64,000 nucleotides of DNA from Siphonodentalium dalli (taxonomy: Eukaryota > Mollusca > Scaphopoda > Gadilida > Siphonodentaliidae), in the NCBI GenBank assembly GCA_032622095.1, contig CP136065.1:244341474-244405473 (forward strand), in the 5' to 3' direction. Made by a program: the position numbers and the translations under genes. The notes beneath the pieces were generated by a model, which had not been told where the DNA came from, did no database searches, and saw only the letters and a list, made by a program, of their open reading frames with translations. Positions 1 through 11,238 of the stretch are shown here, piece after piece (positions within the stretch are counted from its first letter, which is position 1; each line of letters begins with the position of its first letter).

Positions 1-334
1 CGTTCGTTTAATAACAGGAAATAGTGCCAGATGACCTTTGACTTCCGGTTTGTCGTCTGATTACATTCCGTACGCTACGTCTCAAAAATACTATGGTTTC
101 CAATATTTTCCAACAAACTATAATGAATGATGAGTTTGAAAAGTTATGTCATTAATTATTCGCCATTAAATACGCCAAATAGTCTTTATTTATCTGGGAA
201 TATTTCTTTACGCAGGCAAACAACGCATATAATTACGTGAAACGTCATCGCATGACGTATAGAAGCCGATGTTAGTCGTCCCATTTATTGATTTAAGTAT
301 GTTTTGTCGAGGTTTTGGATCATGTAATAAATAT

Positions 335-478
335 AATCTACAACTCGTCCCCAGTTCATAGCGGTATTTACAAAACTCGTCCAGTATATTAGGTCTGAAC
401 CTCACCAAAGGCTCGGTCCAGACCTAATTTACTGGACTCGTTTTGTAAATTCCGCTATAAACTGGGGACTGGTTGTGT
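335..478. repeat. Long imperfect inverted repeat (foldback/MITE-like)
   Basis: Two arms of about 65 bases face each other around a short loop near 400-411. The left arm runs from CTCGTCCCCAGTTCATAGCG and the right arm ends in the complementary CGCTATAAACTGGGGACTGG. The arms also share GGTCTGAACC/GGTCCAGACC and ACTGGAC/GTCCAG blocks. No transposase is present. It could be a foldback element or a short MITE; no clear target duplication was found. Confidence 0.6.
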
Positions 479-1009
479 ATCCTCTAATTTGTGAAACATA
501 ATATATAACACAAACATGTTTACAGATGATGTGGATGGAGCAGAAGTGCTTGTCACACTTATGGGAACCATCTCTTGTTTGCCCAATGGTGATTTATTCC
601 TTATAATTATTCAGTTTATCATTCATGTGTATTGTATTTGCTCCACCAAAGAGGAAGATATCTAAACAAAATTATCTTGATCTATAATGTTCTGGATCTT
701 CAAGAAAAAGCCAAATAAAGAACCAAATCAAGAACATAACAGACATTCTGGTTCCACATGTAACAAAAAGTTGTGTCCTGAGGGGTGTGGCCTGCTTTAG
801 TTATCTGGTTCGCCGGATAGAACCAGAACATGGAACCAAATTGTTCCTTTGGATTCCCCATTTGGTTCATTAAATGGCTACAAGGCACAAATTATGAGTG
901 CTTGCGGAAGCAATGTCCCGTGCCAATACATGTATGTGTGGGTTATATACACATGTTTGATGTTTCTTTGTGTCTTAATGTTTTATTAGTGAATAGCTCT
1001 GCCGTTTAA

Positions 1010-2230
1010 AATTGATATCACACGATGTTGGTTCACCGAAAGACCCCGAAGATGTTCTGATTGATATCACACGATGTTGGTTCACCTACAGACCCAGAAG
1101 ATGTTCTGATTGATATCACACGATGTTGGTTCACCGAATAGACCCCGAATATGTTCTGATTGATATCACACGATGTTGGTTCACCGAATAGATCCCGAAG
1201 ATGTTCTGATTGATATCACACGATGTTGGTTCACCGAATAGACCCCGAAGATGTTCTGATTGATATCACACGATGTTGGTTCACCGAATAGACCCCGAAG
1301 ATGTTCTGATTGATATCACACGATGTTGGTTCACCGAATAGACCCCGAAGATGTTCTGATAGATATCACACGATGTTGATTCACCGAAATACCCCGAAGA
1401 TGTTCTGATTGATATCACACGATGTTGGTTCACCGAAATAACCCGAAGATGTTCTGATTGATATCACTCGATGTTGGTTCACCAAAAGACCCCGAATATA
1501 TTCTGATTGTTATCACACGATGTTGGTTCACCGAATAGACCCCGAATATGTTCTGATTGATATCACACGATGTTGGTTCACCAAATAGACCCCGAAGATG
1601 TTCTGATTGATATCACACGATGTTGGTTCACCGAATAGACCCCGAAGATGTTCTGATTGATATCACACGATGTTGGTTCACCGAATAGACCCCGAAGATG
1701 TTCTGATAGATATCACACGATGTTGATTCACCGAATAGACCCCGAAGATGTTCTGATTGATATCACACGATGTTGGTTCACCGAAATAACCCGAAGATGT
1801 TCTGATTGATATCACTCGATGTTGGTTCACCAAAAGACCCCGAATATATTCTGATTGTTATCACACGATGTTGGTTCACCGAAAAAACAGGAAGATGTTC
1901 TGATTGAAATCACACGATGTTGGTTCACCGAAATACCCCGAAGATGTTCTGATTGATATCACACGATGTTGGTTCACCGAAAGACCGTGAAGATGTTCTG
2001 ATTGATATAACACGATGTTGGTTCACCGAAAGACCAGTAATATGTTCTGATTGATATCACACGATGTTGGTTCACCGAAAGACCAGTAATATGTTCTGAT
2101 TGATATCACACGATGTTGGTTCACCGAAAGACCAGGAATATGTTCTGATTGATATCACACGATGTTGGTTCACCGAAAAACCATGAAGATGTTCTGATTG
2201 ATATCACACGATGTTGGTTCACCGAAAGAA
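1010..2230. repeat. 50-bp minisatellite, about 24 copies
   Basis: The unit includes GATATCACACGATGTTGGTT followed by CACCGAATAGACCCCGAAGA and then TGTTCTGATT. The period is 50 bp in the central copies, with 1-bp deletions and substitutions toward the edges. Blocks of several units are themselves duplicated: the sequence around 1240-1500 recurs around 1600-1860, including the same variant TTATCACACG units. This suggests array growth by multi-unit unequal exchange. No ORF runs through it. Confidence 0.9.
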
Positions 2231-2796
2231 GCTAGGCCGTGTTACCAGACAAACCTTGAATTCGGTAGGTTCTTTGAAGAACCAAGCAGGATTTATCCAG
2301 ATGGAACAAAAACTGTGGAACTGTTTGGTGCTATGTTGGTGCTATGTTGGTATTTGGTTCTCTGAGCTCTTTTCTTAGAGTGCACTCCACTATATATGTT
2401 CCATGCCACCAATGATGTATTTAAAAGAATAATATTACTCCAAATTCCATCCTCTGCAACTTCAAAGTACCGATTCAAGAACATCGGATAATCAACAAAA
2501 CTCTAACTGGTAATCTAAATTACGTTCATACTATGGTACCATGCAATATTGTAATAAAAGCGAAATATTCGTGTTTTATCACTTGATCGCAGGCAACTGT
2601 GAGTAATATTGTAAGACACGGAAATGTGAACACATCTTACACACTAATATATGACTATCTCTCATGTTTAGATAAGCTTTATTGATAACTCAGTCGTACT
2701 ATTATGCACAAAATATATAGTCATATACATGTATAACATATTTACAGTGTATGTACATAATGTGACATTTGGCCGTCGAATTCGGGGTCCTTTGTG

Positions 2797-2935
2797 TAAT
2801 ATCATCATTATTATCATCATCAACATGATGATGATGATCATCATCATCATCATCGTCGTCGTCATCATTACGGTACTCGTCGCCCTCATCACCGTCGTCG
2901 TCGTCATCGTCATCGTCATCTATCATCATAGGTAT
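2797..2935. repeat. ATC/GTC trinucleotide microsatellite
   Basis: A compound simple repeat of ATC, ATG and GTC triplets. The poly-Asp, poly-Met and poly-Ile frames on both strands come from its composition and are not treated as genes. Confidence 0.85.
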
Positions 2936-3325
2936 TTCTGTAAACCTAATTTGATAAAAATCGCAAAATTCTTCAAAATATATTCATTTTCCTCAGTAAG
3001 TAACGCATATAATTTGTCATTAGTTGGGAAGTCATAATACGTCCCTGGTTACATAGCAGTGCAATTTGAAAGGTTTGGTTTTGCAGTTATTGAACTAAAT
3101 GATGATCTGTCACATTTGTGATACTGCTCTGAGTACGTATGTTTCTGATTCTAGAAAAGTTCACAGAATCAATTCATTTCTGTTAAATCCCATTTATCTG
3201 TTTAATTGTACATATATTACACGATTCAAGATGAAACAGCATGGATAAAACTGTGTTGTTTGGCCATGTTTTTTGGGCGCCCAAAATTCCATATTTAATC
3301 ATGCTATGAGACCCTGCTTCCGCTT

Positions 3326-3408
<83 letters not shown>

Positions 3409-3412
3409 ATCT
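3326..3412. repeat. (CT)n microsatellite
   Basis: About 75 bases of uninterrupted CT dinucleotide followed by CTATCTCTATCTC. The alternating Arg-Glu frames on the minus strand are artefacts of the repeat. Confidence 0.95.
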
Positions 3413-3419
3413 CTTTCAT

Positions 3420-5700
3420 GAGGTAGACTAAAGACAATTTGTATAGCTGTGATCATTTGTCCCTCTTGTACTCTGTAATTTGTAAATTTCATTCGATTTT
3501 GCTCATTTTGGCGGCCAATGTGGGAAAGACTTGCTATATAGATGGTTTACAAGTGTGCATTTTCTGTTTATATTTCAATTTATAACTAATTTTCTACAAT
3601 TGGTGCACCTACGGAAGAAATTCGAACAGTTTTCGACGCTACCGATGGCCATCTTGGACGCCATGTTGAATTGTGAATTTTCATCAACGGATTTTAGAGG
3701 ATTTTGCATATTTTGATATGCAAATCTGTCTGCACAGTTTGAGACCAAAAACTGCTTCTTTGGTTCTAACCGCCTGGCGAACATACTACCATTGCAGACG
3801 GCGTGCCAATCGAACCACTGCGACTCATCTGCGGTGTGTTCAACTGATGAAATCAAGAACAAGGGTTACGAATGCCAGCCAATCAGTTTCACACGCAAAG
3901 GTAAGTTTGGCTGAATTGTAAATACAAATATTTTACTCGGCACCTCTCGGCATAATCGATGCCGCGATGGCTCACTTGCTAAGACGTATAGCTCATTAGG
4001 ACAACAATAGCCGCCCAGCGGCATCGCTACATAATTGTAGGCAAATAATCATGAAATCAGGAATATAGGGATAATAGCTATTCGATCAGGATTATGGGGG
4101 AAATATTCATATAAGAAATGAACGGCGCGTTATCAATGTGGTCTGGGATTTTTACCGCGAGAAAAATTCAGCAAACTGCATGTAGGAGTATGCTGGATTT
4201 TTATTGCGGTCAAAACGACTGGCCATGTCTAATCCGCTCTTTATGATTTATATATTTATATTCATTATGAATTAGGAGTTCAGTTCGAATCCTCGCTTTT
4301 TATAAAACGAAACATTGAAGTTTTGTATTAGTAAACCCATTCAATATGGGGGCTATTAATGTCCCGTTATTTTGCTGGTCACATTGTGGGAATCCGTTGA
4401 AGCTATTTCGAAGTAGAGTACCGATGCGACGGAATGTCCGGTTTCATTTTAAATGAGTGTAGACGTGTTAATTTCAATAACGTTAACATGTGAAACCGAC
4501 AAGTTTTGGTTGTGGACAGAAATATACAACAGACTGTTCCGCCAAATAAGAATATGCGTGTGAAGTCTGATGAATATATAGCCCGAAGGAAAATTATCAA
4601 TTAATACGGAAAAGCGTGGCTATTAGAACTCCCGAGCTTAGTAACAAGACACATCACATACATGTGTGTAGAATGTTTATATACTAACTGCATAATAATG
4701 TTATTGTGCACCCATTTTGGTTCACGTTGTTGATTTAAGAAGGTACAATAGGAAACTTACACGCATAGCACGGTTTTATCTCAGTCATCACACACAAATT
4801 TAATAGCATATTAAAATCATTAATTATGCAAATTTACCAACACCACAGTCCGCGATTGTTACGAAAGACTGTGGTTTATAAAAGGAGCGTTTTCAGGAAT
4901 TGTCAAGGAATCTATGCACGCTCAGAACTTCGTAGTTTTCTACGGATCGTTTTTGTTCGGTGATATCAGGGGTCAATGTGTTCATGTACATACGAACGAC
5001 ATTAAATCAATGCGTTCATGTGTTTATGAACACATTTACTCAGGGGGCCTGTCTATCGCAACGCTGTGGGGAAATTGGAAACAATACTAGGTGTATGTAA
5101 ATATGTGTATGAAAAATAAATAAATAACAATGGCAAAGCAACAACCGCCGATTCAATCTTGAGTTTGTATATGTATATTAGTTGAAAGTCGTGTTTGTTT
5201 AAGTCATTTGCTGGCTTATAGATTTATTTACGAGAGTTAGTCAATAGAATCTTGTTTTGTCTCACGGATGAATGAATGTACAGCTAAGATAAAACAAAAT
5301 GCGTTGTCGCAATCACATACTCCAAAAATCTAAATGTTTAGTGAGTAAATGTTATAAGGAGGTAATTTATTTAATAGGCGAATTCAAGGGGGTTGAATCT
5401 AGGTAACAATCAAAATGATAATGAAAGACATTTTCTTCTCCGTTTGCACATACGACTCATTGCTGAAATGCTTGTAACCTCAGTTTTCCTATGAAAAGTT
5501 TCAAGATTCGCAAGGCATGCACATGCAGATTTTCAGGATCAATATATTTACTGAGTAGCGATAAGGTGTCCCTAACAATATGAAAAGAGCGAGCATTGAT
5601 TTAATTTTGTTATACAAACTTGATAAATGTTCTAAACATTCAGCATGTGCATTATATGACATTCCATAAAACGTTTCCTCCCATAAAAATACACAGGAAC
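3420..5700. other. No supported gene (3.42-5.70 kb)
   Basis: Short open frames of up to about 95 codons exist on both strands, but none has recognisable domains, splice context or repeated-family similarity that I can name. There is no obvious tandem repeat beyond small palindromes, for example around 4850-4880. Confidence 0.5.
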
Positions 5701-5714
5701 ACATACACAGGTCG

Positions 5715-5945
5715 GCCTTTGTTGGCTTGGCGGGCGATGTATTGAATTGGTCGCTTTGATAAGCGACGTATTGAATTGGCTGCATTGACGGGCGATGTAT
5801 ATATTGAATTGGATTCTTAAACGGGCGACTTATCGCATTGGTTGCCTGACGAACGATGTGTTGGGAATTGGTTGCCTTGACGGGCGATGTATTGAATTGG
5901 TTGCCTTGACGGGCGATGTATTGAATTGGTTGTCTTGATTGAATT
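5715..5945. repeat. 29-bp minisatellite, about 8 copies
   Basis: The unit is TTGACGGGCGATGTATTGAA followed by TTGGTTGCC. Copies vary on the left (GGCGGGCG, ATAAGCGA) and are cleaner on the right. Confidence 0.85.
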
Positions 5946-6245
5946 GGTTACAGATAATGAAGAGGAAATCAATTGTACAGTCATTAAGTTGAACCTTAGT
6001 CAGCAAACCTCCAACTAGCTTGGTGTCTTGTCTTCACATATGTCACATAATGGAACATAATTTGTTCCATAAAGTTAGTTATAATTAATGATATAAGACC
6101 ATGTTCCATATATCACAATGAAGAATAAACCAGCCACATATATTTCACCCAACACATCCCAATGAAATATTGATATTCATTCTAGTTCAGATGCTTTGGC
6201 AAAAATAGAACAGGGTTGGATCTGAAATTGATCTCCGCTCCGGGG

Positions 6246-6826
6246 GAGGGGGCGATTACATTCATTACGCTGGGCTATAATGGGTAAATTACCCTGGGCA
6301 AGTGAATGGAATGATTTTTGGTGACCGGAGTATAGCACAGTTACAACAGTTTACTGAAAACGAAACATAATTTTCTATTGAGAGAATTTGACAAAACTCA
6401 CATTGGACGTGTCGAACGGACGAAGACTTAAGTAAATGAGCAAAAATATATGATATTCACAATGAAACTAACGAGAATATTGTCTTTCATGGAACAAGCA
6501 AAATACCTAATTTTAGAACAACCTTGACAATAAGTATCTTAAACATTGGATACATAATTTTAACCGTCATCCAATTGAATTATATCTTTCAGAATTATAT
6601 ATTATATAAGCATAACAAATCATAAAAAATTAAATTAATTTAATCCATTACATAAATATTTTCCATGTACTTTCTCAGTTGACAACAGCGCGGAAAGTGA
6701 CGCCACATTACAATACGCGCGCAGTTGCACCACTTCGGTCGTAGGTGTAGCGAGCGTAGTCCGGTGTATTTACGCCCGGTCATTCCATTCATTAACCATT
6801 GTAGCCGAGCGTAATGAATGGCCCGG
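6246..6826. mobile_element. MITE-like element with imperfect terminal inverted repeats
   Basis: The left end contains ATTCATTACGCTGGGCTATA and the right end contains the complementary CATTGTAGCCGAGCGTAATG. Similarity runs inward for about 100 bases, including AATGGAATGA against TCATTCCATT. There is no coding capacity. Exact ends and target duplication are unresolved. Confidence 0.5.
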
Positions 6827-7001
6827 GTGAGTCTACATGGGGTGAGTCTCGAGTTAATCTGTGGTGAGTATGGCTGAATCTGGGCTGAGCTGGAATGAGG
6901 CTGGACATAATTATGCGGATGGGAATTGTATTGACTAAAACTTTACCCTCCAAACAATAATAATTCTGAGAGCTAATGTTAATTTTTTTTCTTCATAATA
7001 G

Positions 7002-7155
7002 CTAAACAATGCAACATACAACATCAATCCCGGCCGATTGTTATGAAGTGCATGTGTCGGGCGGAGTAACTTCCGGTATTTACACCATTTATCCGTATGG
7101 AATCCAGGGTGTACAAGTGTACTGTGACATGGAGACGGACGGATGAGGCTGGCTG
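7002..7155 (+). pseudogene. Fibrinogen-related domain, first exon, decayed (locus A)
   Basis: This encodes the start of a fibrinogen C-terminal domain: ADCYEVHVSGGVTSGIYTIY, then a PYG turn, then VQVYCDMETDG and GWL. The family motif is DC...SGxYxIYP...VYCDMETEGGGW. The exon is preceded by a pyrimidine-rich tract and TAG at 6999-7001 and ends at a consensus donor GTAAGT at 7156. Two in-frame stops break it: TAA at 7003-7005, just inside the acceptor, and TGA at 7144-7146 where the family has Gly. The start phase also differs from the intact locus B exon, which suggests a one-base shift near the 5' end. The family makes secreted lectin-like recognition proteins; this copy cannot encode one. 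It shares orientation with the exons at 12165 and 26628, and I infer that they are remains of one gene. Confidence 0.85.
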
Positions 7156-7269
7156 GTAAGTCGACATGTATATAAGACTAATACAAATATTTGTGTGAAA
7201 GGCATATAATTACACAGATGTTTTTCTATCGCAGTTTTCTCAAAATTATGATTTGACCTAGCAACACCT

Positions 7270-7700
7270 AAGTTAGTTACCCCCCCCCCCCAAGAAATTT
7301 GGGGGACTATTAGAATAGCCGATGTCCGTTCTTCCTTCCTTTCCTTCGGTCGAGACGTCCGTCCGTCCGTTCGGAAAGTTTCCGGTTGATAACTTTATTT
7401 TGGTTTATCGGATTCAAACCAAATTTGGTATGTGAGTTTATCAGCTCAAAATACAGGTCAAGGTCGAATATGCATATGGTTCGGCCGCCCTATTTTCGCC
7501 GGAGTAATGGCCCCATTTCGAATTATAATTTTGTCGTTTTGTGGTTTCCGCATAATAACTTTAGTTTGTGCAATCGGATATGAAACAAATTTTGTATGTG
7601 AGATCATCAGCTCCAAATACAGGTCAATTTCGAATATGCGTTTCGACCGCCCATTTTTTCCCGGAGTCACCAGCGTAGAAATTTGGAAGGGGTTATCAAT
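7270..7700. repeat. Dispersed repeat with C-tract, GTCCGT stretch and an internal ~170-bp duplication
   Basis: The segment starts with a run of C, then AAGAAATTTGGGGGACTATT, then CGTCCGTCCGTCC. Two diverged units follow at about 7386-7500 and 7554-7665. They share ATAACTTTA, TCGGATT/A, AAATTTGGTATGTGAG and TCAGCTCAAAATACAGGTCA. The open frames here, up to 91 codons, are incidental. It resembles a dispersed noncoding repeat, but the class is not identified. Confidence 0.55.
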
Positions 7701-8364
7701 CGTGTGAGCCGATTGTACGGGCGGATTTACCTTTAAATGTATTTATTGTGTGTCTATGGTTACCGATCCTTTCGCAGTTAAAAGGTCGCTTTGTTTCATG
7801 TATTCAATAATAATAAAAGATGGCAAATAATAATTTCCTTTCCAACTGTTACCGGAATAACATGCATGTGGTAATAACTTGCTTCACTTGTAATAATCGG
7901 ATGGTTAATAGCCTACTGCTAATCTACAAACTTAAAAATTCAATTTACAAACTTACAAAGAATGCTAAAATACACATTAGATACTGTATAGTGTATTTTG
8001 TATGATCTTATTGTTGGCTTGTCTTCCGCGTCAGCTCCATTTTGTTTTCGTTACTTGACTGGCCTTGAACTCCTTTTATCGCGAATGTTCTTCATAGACA
8101 TAATCTGACAAGACAATTTCGTTCAATCGTTAGAACTGGATACCACGGAAATGGTGTTTGAACATTAACATTTATACGCCCATAAATGCAACAAAAAGAC
8201 GTTCATTACCTATATGTCTGACAATGAGTGGACAGATTTCCCTGACTAAACTGCAATGCGCAATTTATCGAAATGGGCCGAATTGTTTTGGAGAAATCTA
8301 ACTTCGCATGCAACATGTTAACAGGGAGGTCAAATGTACTATATTGATAGGAATTTCCAACATA

Positions 8365-8869
8365 CAGTACCAGTCAGAAGAAGTGGTATATTGAGGCGCG
8401 CGTTTATTGCGATTTGAGCGCGCTTAAATTCAAAAAAGGCGCGATTATAGCGCAATACCAAAAATCTGTCGCGCTTATTATTGAGATATTGAGCGCAAAA
8501 TATTGCGATATTAAGCGAGAAACATTTCATACAAGCCCGATAGTGTTATATGTATATTAGATAAATATTGTGCATATAGTGTACATATAGTGTACATATA
8601 ACATTTACAACTATAATTATATACAAATCTAAAACATTGTCTCTATTTATGCACTAAACAATATAGAAGAAGCAATCATTTGATTTAATTGTCTCAATTT
8701 TGAGCGCAAGATGTCGTAAAATTAAGTGCGAAATATTGCGATATTAAGCGCAAAATATTGCAATAAAATCGCAAGCGGCGCGCTTATAAGCGTTTCCACT
8801 TGAAATATTATTGCGATATTGGGCGCGAAAATAGCGCGCTTAATATACCACTTCTTTTGGCTGGTACTG
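8365..8869. mobile_element. Tc1/mariner-type MITE with TA target duplication
   Basis: The ends are CAGTACCAGTCAGAAGAAGT on the left and the complement ACTTCTTTTGGCTGGTACTG on the right. They are flanked by TA at 8363-8364 and 8870-8871. Terminal similarity continues through GGTATATT and into GCGCGC-rich stretches. The interior is made of degenerate GCGCAAAATATTGCGATATT motifs, some in inverted orientation. Length is 505 bp, with no transposase. TA duplication and CAGT ends are typical of Tc1/mariner-derived non-autonomous elements. Confidence 0.8.
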
Positions 8870-9212
8870 TATTCTCATGAATCTGGTAAGTCGTGTCGAT
8901 GAAAAAATGTTGATTAATTAGTGCCAATATGGGTTTATTTCGTATTGTCCCATATTGGACTGTCTTCAATAATACCAATATGATTATTTCGCTCATTAAA
9001 TAAGCCCGTTATGTACTTATTTTCTCGAGAACAGACTGGAATTTTCATTGCAGGTATATAGTTATATGTATATTTAGTGGAGAGCAAACCCGTATAATGT
9101 GTCCACCTAATGCGCATACGATTGTCCACTTATAAACGGACAATCCTTACCTAAAATGGTCATTAATAAATGGACAATCCAACGACGCGTGGCACGCGAG
9201 CTTGGGATTGTC

Positions 9213-9580
9213 CACTAAATCACGACATATATCGATAATCCTGCATGTTAGCTTCATATTAAATCTGAAGGGTAATAACTCTATAAAGAATGTAACTTTA
9301 CTAAATAACGGAGTTTGTATGAGAAATTTGCAACACCACATCAGATCAACTCTTGTGAAATATAAGTCAAATTCTTCCCTTGGGTGGGTGGGCTTGGGCG
9401 AGGTTTGGGGTACGCTCTTTAAAAACACTTCTTCGAATATTTCCGTTATTTCGTCAAAAACACTTCTTCTCATACAAATCACCGTTATTTAGTAAATTAA
9501 CATTCTTTATAGAGTTATTGCCCTTCATATTAAAGATGAAGCTAACATGCAGGATTAGCTGTACATGTCTTCATTTAGTG
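9213..9580. mobile_element. MITE nested in the left end of the MULE
   Basis: The ends are CACTAAATCACGACATATAT and the complement of GTACATGTCTTCATTTAGTG. The arms are about 110 bp and share CCTGCATGTTAGCTTCAT and TAACTCTATAAAGAATGT. They enclose a central part with CTTGGGTGGGTGGGCTTGGG. It interrupts the MULE just inside its TIR: the right-hand MULE end has no counterpart sequence at the equivalent position. It therefore inserted after the MULE. Confidence 0.7.
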
Positions 9581-9596
9581 TACAATAGAATGCTAG

Positions 9597-9697
9597 ACGT
9601 TTCGGCTCCTGGGTGTTTCGGCACCTGGGGTTGCCGTTCGGCACCTGGACGTTTCGGCACCTGATTTTTCGGCACTTTGGACTTTTCGGCACTTGCT
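9597..9697. repeat. Subterminal TTTCGGCACC motif array (left)
   Basis: Six copies of a degenerate (G/T)TTTCGGCAC(C/T)TGG motif occur within 100 bases, inside the MULE. The same motifs occur inverted at 11048-11140. Paired subterminal arrays of this kind are typical transposase-binding sites; that role is inferred. Confidence 0.65.
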
Positions 9698-9976
9698 AAT
9701 TTTCAGACCAACGAAATTATGAGTGAAGACTAAATTAGTTTTTTTATTCTTTATTTCAATAAAATATGATAAAACATGTAACATGGTAACAAAAATAAAC
9801 ACTTGGTGGAACGAATGGCAACGATGATCAACGATGGTGAACATATACAGCGCACAAGTCATTCAATTCTACGGAAAGAATGCTGATCTGAATAGCACAA
9901 CATGTTATGAACATGCATGTAGCACAATGTCTCTAGTTGTGAATATACAGGCCGGCAGAAGCTTCCAGGATGGAGG

Positions 9977-10351
9977 TTACTGAGATGCGCCTCTCTGCGT
10001 AACGGTACCATAAGTCAAATAACTTCGCCTGTGTCTCGCTGGATGTCTTCGCTGGTTTCGGAAAATCTTCGATTCTGACAACAGCTTCAGTGTCATTGGG
10101 ATGTCCTGCGACTCAAGGTACAGCTCTTTAATCAGCAAATAGAAGGGCACCTGACCACTGATGTCGAACACTGGGCCGTCTATACATTGGTCGCCGACGT
10201 AGGACATGACTTGTTTCAGCTTTGTTGAATTGTTGTCGACGAGGCCACTGAGGTAGTCGAAAGTCGGAGTAATATGCTCGGCTGGCAGAAACGGCAAGGA
10301 AAGCACCTTCCGCAGAAAGTGATGAAAGACAACTTTAGTGTTTGGTCCCAA
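9977..10351 (-). pseudogene. MULE transposase, C-terminal fragment
   Basis: The open frame reads FHHFLRKVLSLPFLPAEHIT followed by PTFDYL. This matches the segment that follows the zinc-binding CxxH motif in invertebrate Mutator-like transposases (typically LPFLPxEHI). It continues downstream of the 10463-10975 frame in coding order. The two are separated by about 110 bases that begin with a GTGTGT donor-like site at 10502, so an intron or a degraded stretch is possible. I cannot define the acceptor. Confidence 0.7.
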
Positions 10352-10462
10352 ACAAATAGTAATGTATACGACGTTTTATATGTTTTATATTTAATTTAAA
10401 TTTGTACAAATAAAGAGTGTATTTCTTTCTGTTTTTGTATTCTTTTGAGAATTATTGTCAAT

Positions 10463-10975
10463 TTAATTTATTTTATTTAAATGTAATATAATTTTACACA
10501 CCTGAAGGCCGACATCTTGAACCTTCCTGAACACGGCTTGTGACCAGTGGAAAGCACAACCACGAATCTGGTACCCCGGAAAACGTTGTCGAATGGCCTG
10601 CCACATTCCAGCCTCGAAGTCTAAGACGAATCGTTGGAGTCTGATGGTTGATGGTAGTCGTTTGTCTATTGCTCGGAGCACTGAATAGTAGTCAGCTTTC
10701 TTCCTACCTTCCATGATGACGAACACCAAAGGGATCTGCTTGTAGTCGTCGTTGCATTTTACGAATGAGTGGATGGACAGACGTTGAGACCATGGTTTGT
10801 TGATGACACGGAATGTTGCATCCAGGTACCAGACTTTGGATTTGGCGAGAAGTTGAAGTTGGCGCTCAAACGGGAACCACCATTGTTTGTAATACAACAA
10901 CACACGGTGAACATCTGCATTCAATGTCGCATATATGTGACTGTGTAAACATGCTTTAGTATATACTATACCCAA
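10463..10975 (-). pseudogene. MULE transposase catalytic-core fragment
   Basis: About 160 residues of the MULE transposase domain are readable: KSKVWYLDATFRVINKPWSQ (first catalytic Asp in YLDATF), QIPLVFVIMEGRKKADYYSV, LQRFVLDFEAGMWQAIRQRF (second Asp in LDFE), then GCAFHWSQAVFRKVQDVGLQ (CxxH type). The N-terminal DNA-binding part present in full-length transposases (about 600 aa) is missing upstream, and the coding order is interrupted before the C-terminal fragment. The element is therefore probably non-autonomous. Confidence 0.88.
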
Positions 10976-11047
10976 TTATAACAAACGGCGAATATAAATG
11001 CATCATCAAAGTCAATATTATATATGAAAAGAAAAGAAAATCAAATA

Positions 11048-11140
11048 AGTGCCGAAACGTCTCCGATGAAGTGCCGAAACGTCCAAGTACCTGGGCCGAA
11101 ACAACCAAGTGCCGAAAACCCAGGTGTCGAAACGTCCTGC
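11048..11140. repeat. Subterminal GTGCCGAAAC motif array (right)
   Basis: Five copies of AAGTGCCGAAACGTC-like motifs, the inverse of the array at 9597-9697. They lie between the transposase fragments and the right TIR. Confidence 0.65.
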
Positions 11141-11238
11141 ACCCGTACAATCCCAAGCTCGCGTGCCACGCGTGGTTGGATTGTCCATTTATTAATGACC
11201 ATTTTAGGTAAGGATTGTCCGTTTATAAGTGGACAATC

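Larger units (their letters stand above)
9120..11238. mobile_element. Mutator-like (MULE) DNA transposon, defective
   Basis: The element is bounded by long terminal inverted repeats of about 95 bp. The left starts GATTGTCCACTTATAAACGG at 9120; the right ends with the complement at 11219-11238. Both continue through CGCGTGGCACGCGAGCTTGG. Minus-strand transposase fragments lie inside (9977-10975). Inside each TIR is an array of TTTCGGCACC-like motifs in opposite orientation, at 9597-9697 and 11048-11140. The left end carries a nested MITE (9213-9580). No matching 8-11-bp target duplication was found. The element lies between the first and third exons of FReD locus A. Confidence 0.85.

Noticed and set aside
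2668..3037. Poly-Asp, poly-Met and poly-Ile frames
   Set aside because: Trinucleotide microsatellite translated on both strands.
3183..3492. Arg-Glu repeat frames
   Set aside because: Pure (CT)n microsatellite translated.
7386..7707. Overlapping 65-91-codon frames
   Set aside because: They fall in a dispersed repeat with an internal duplication.
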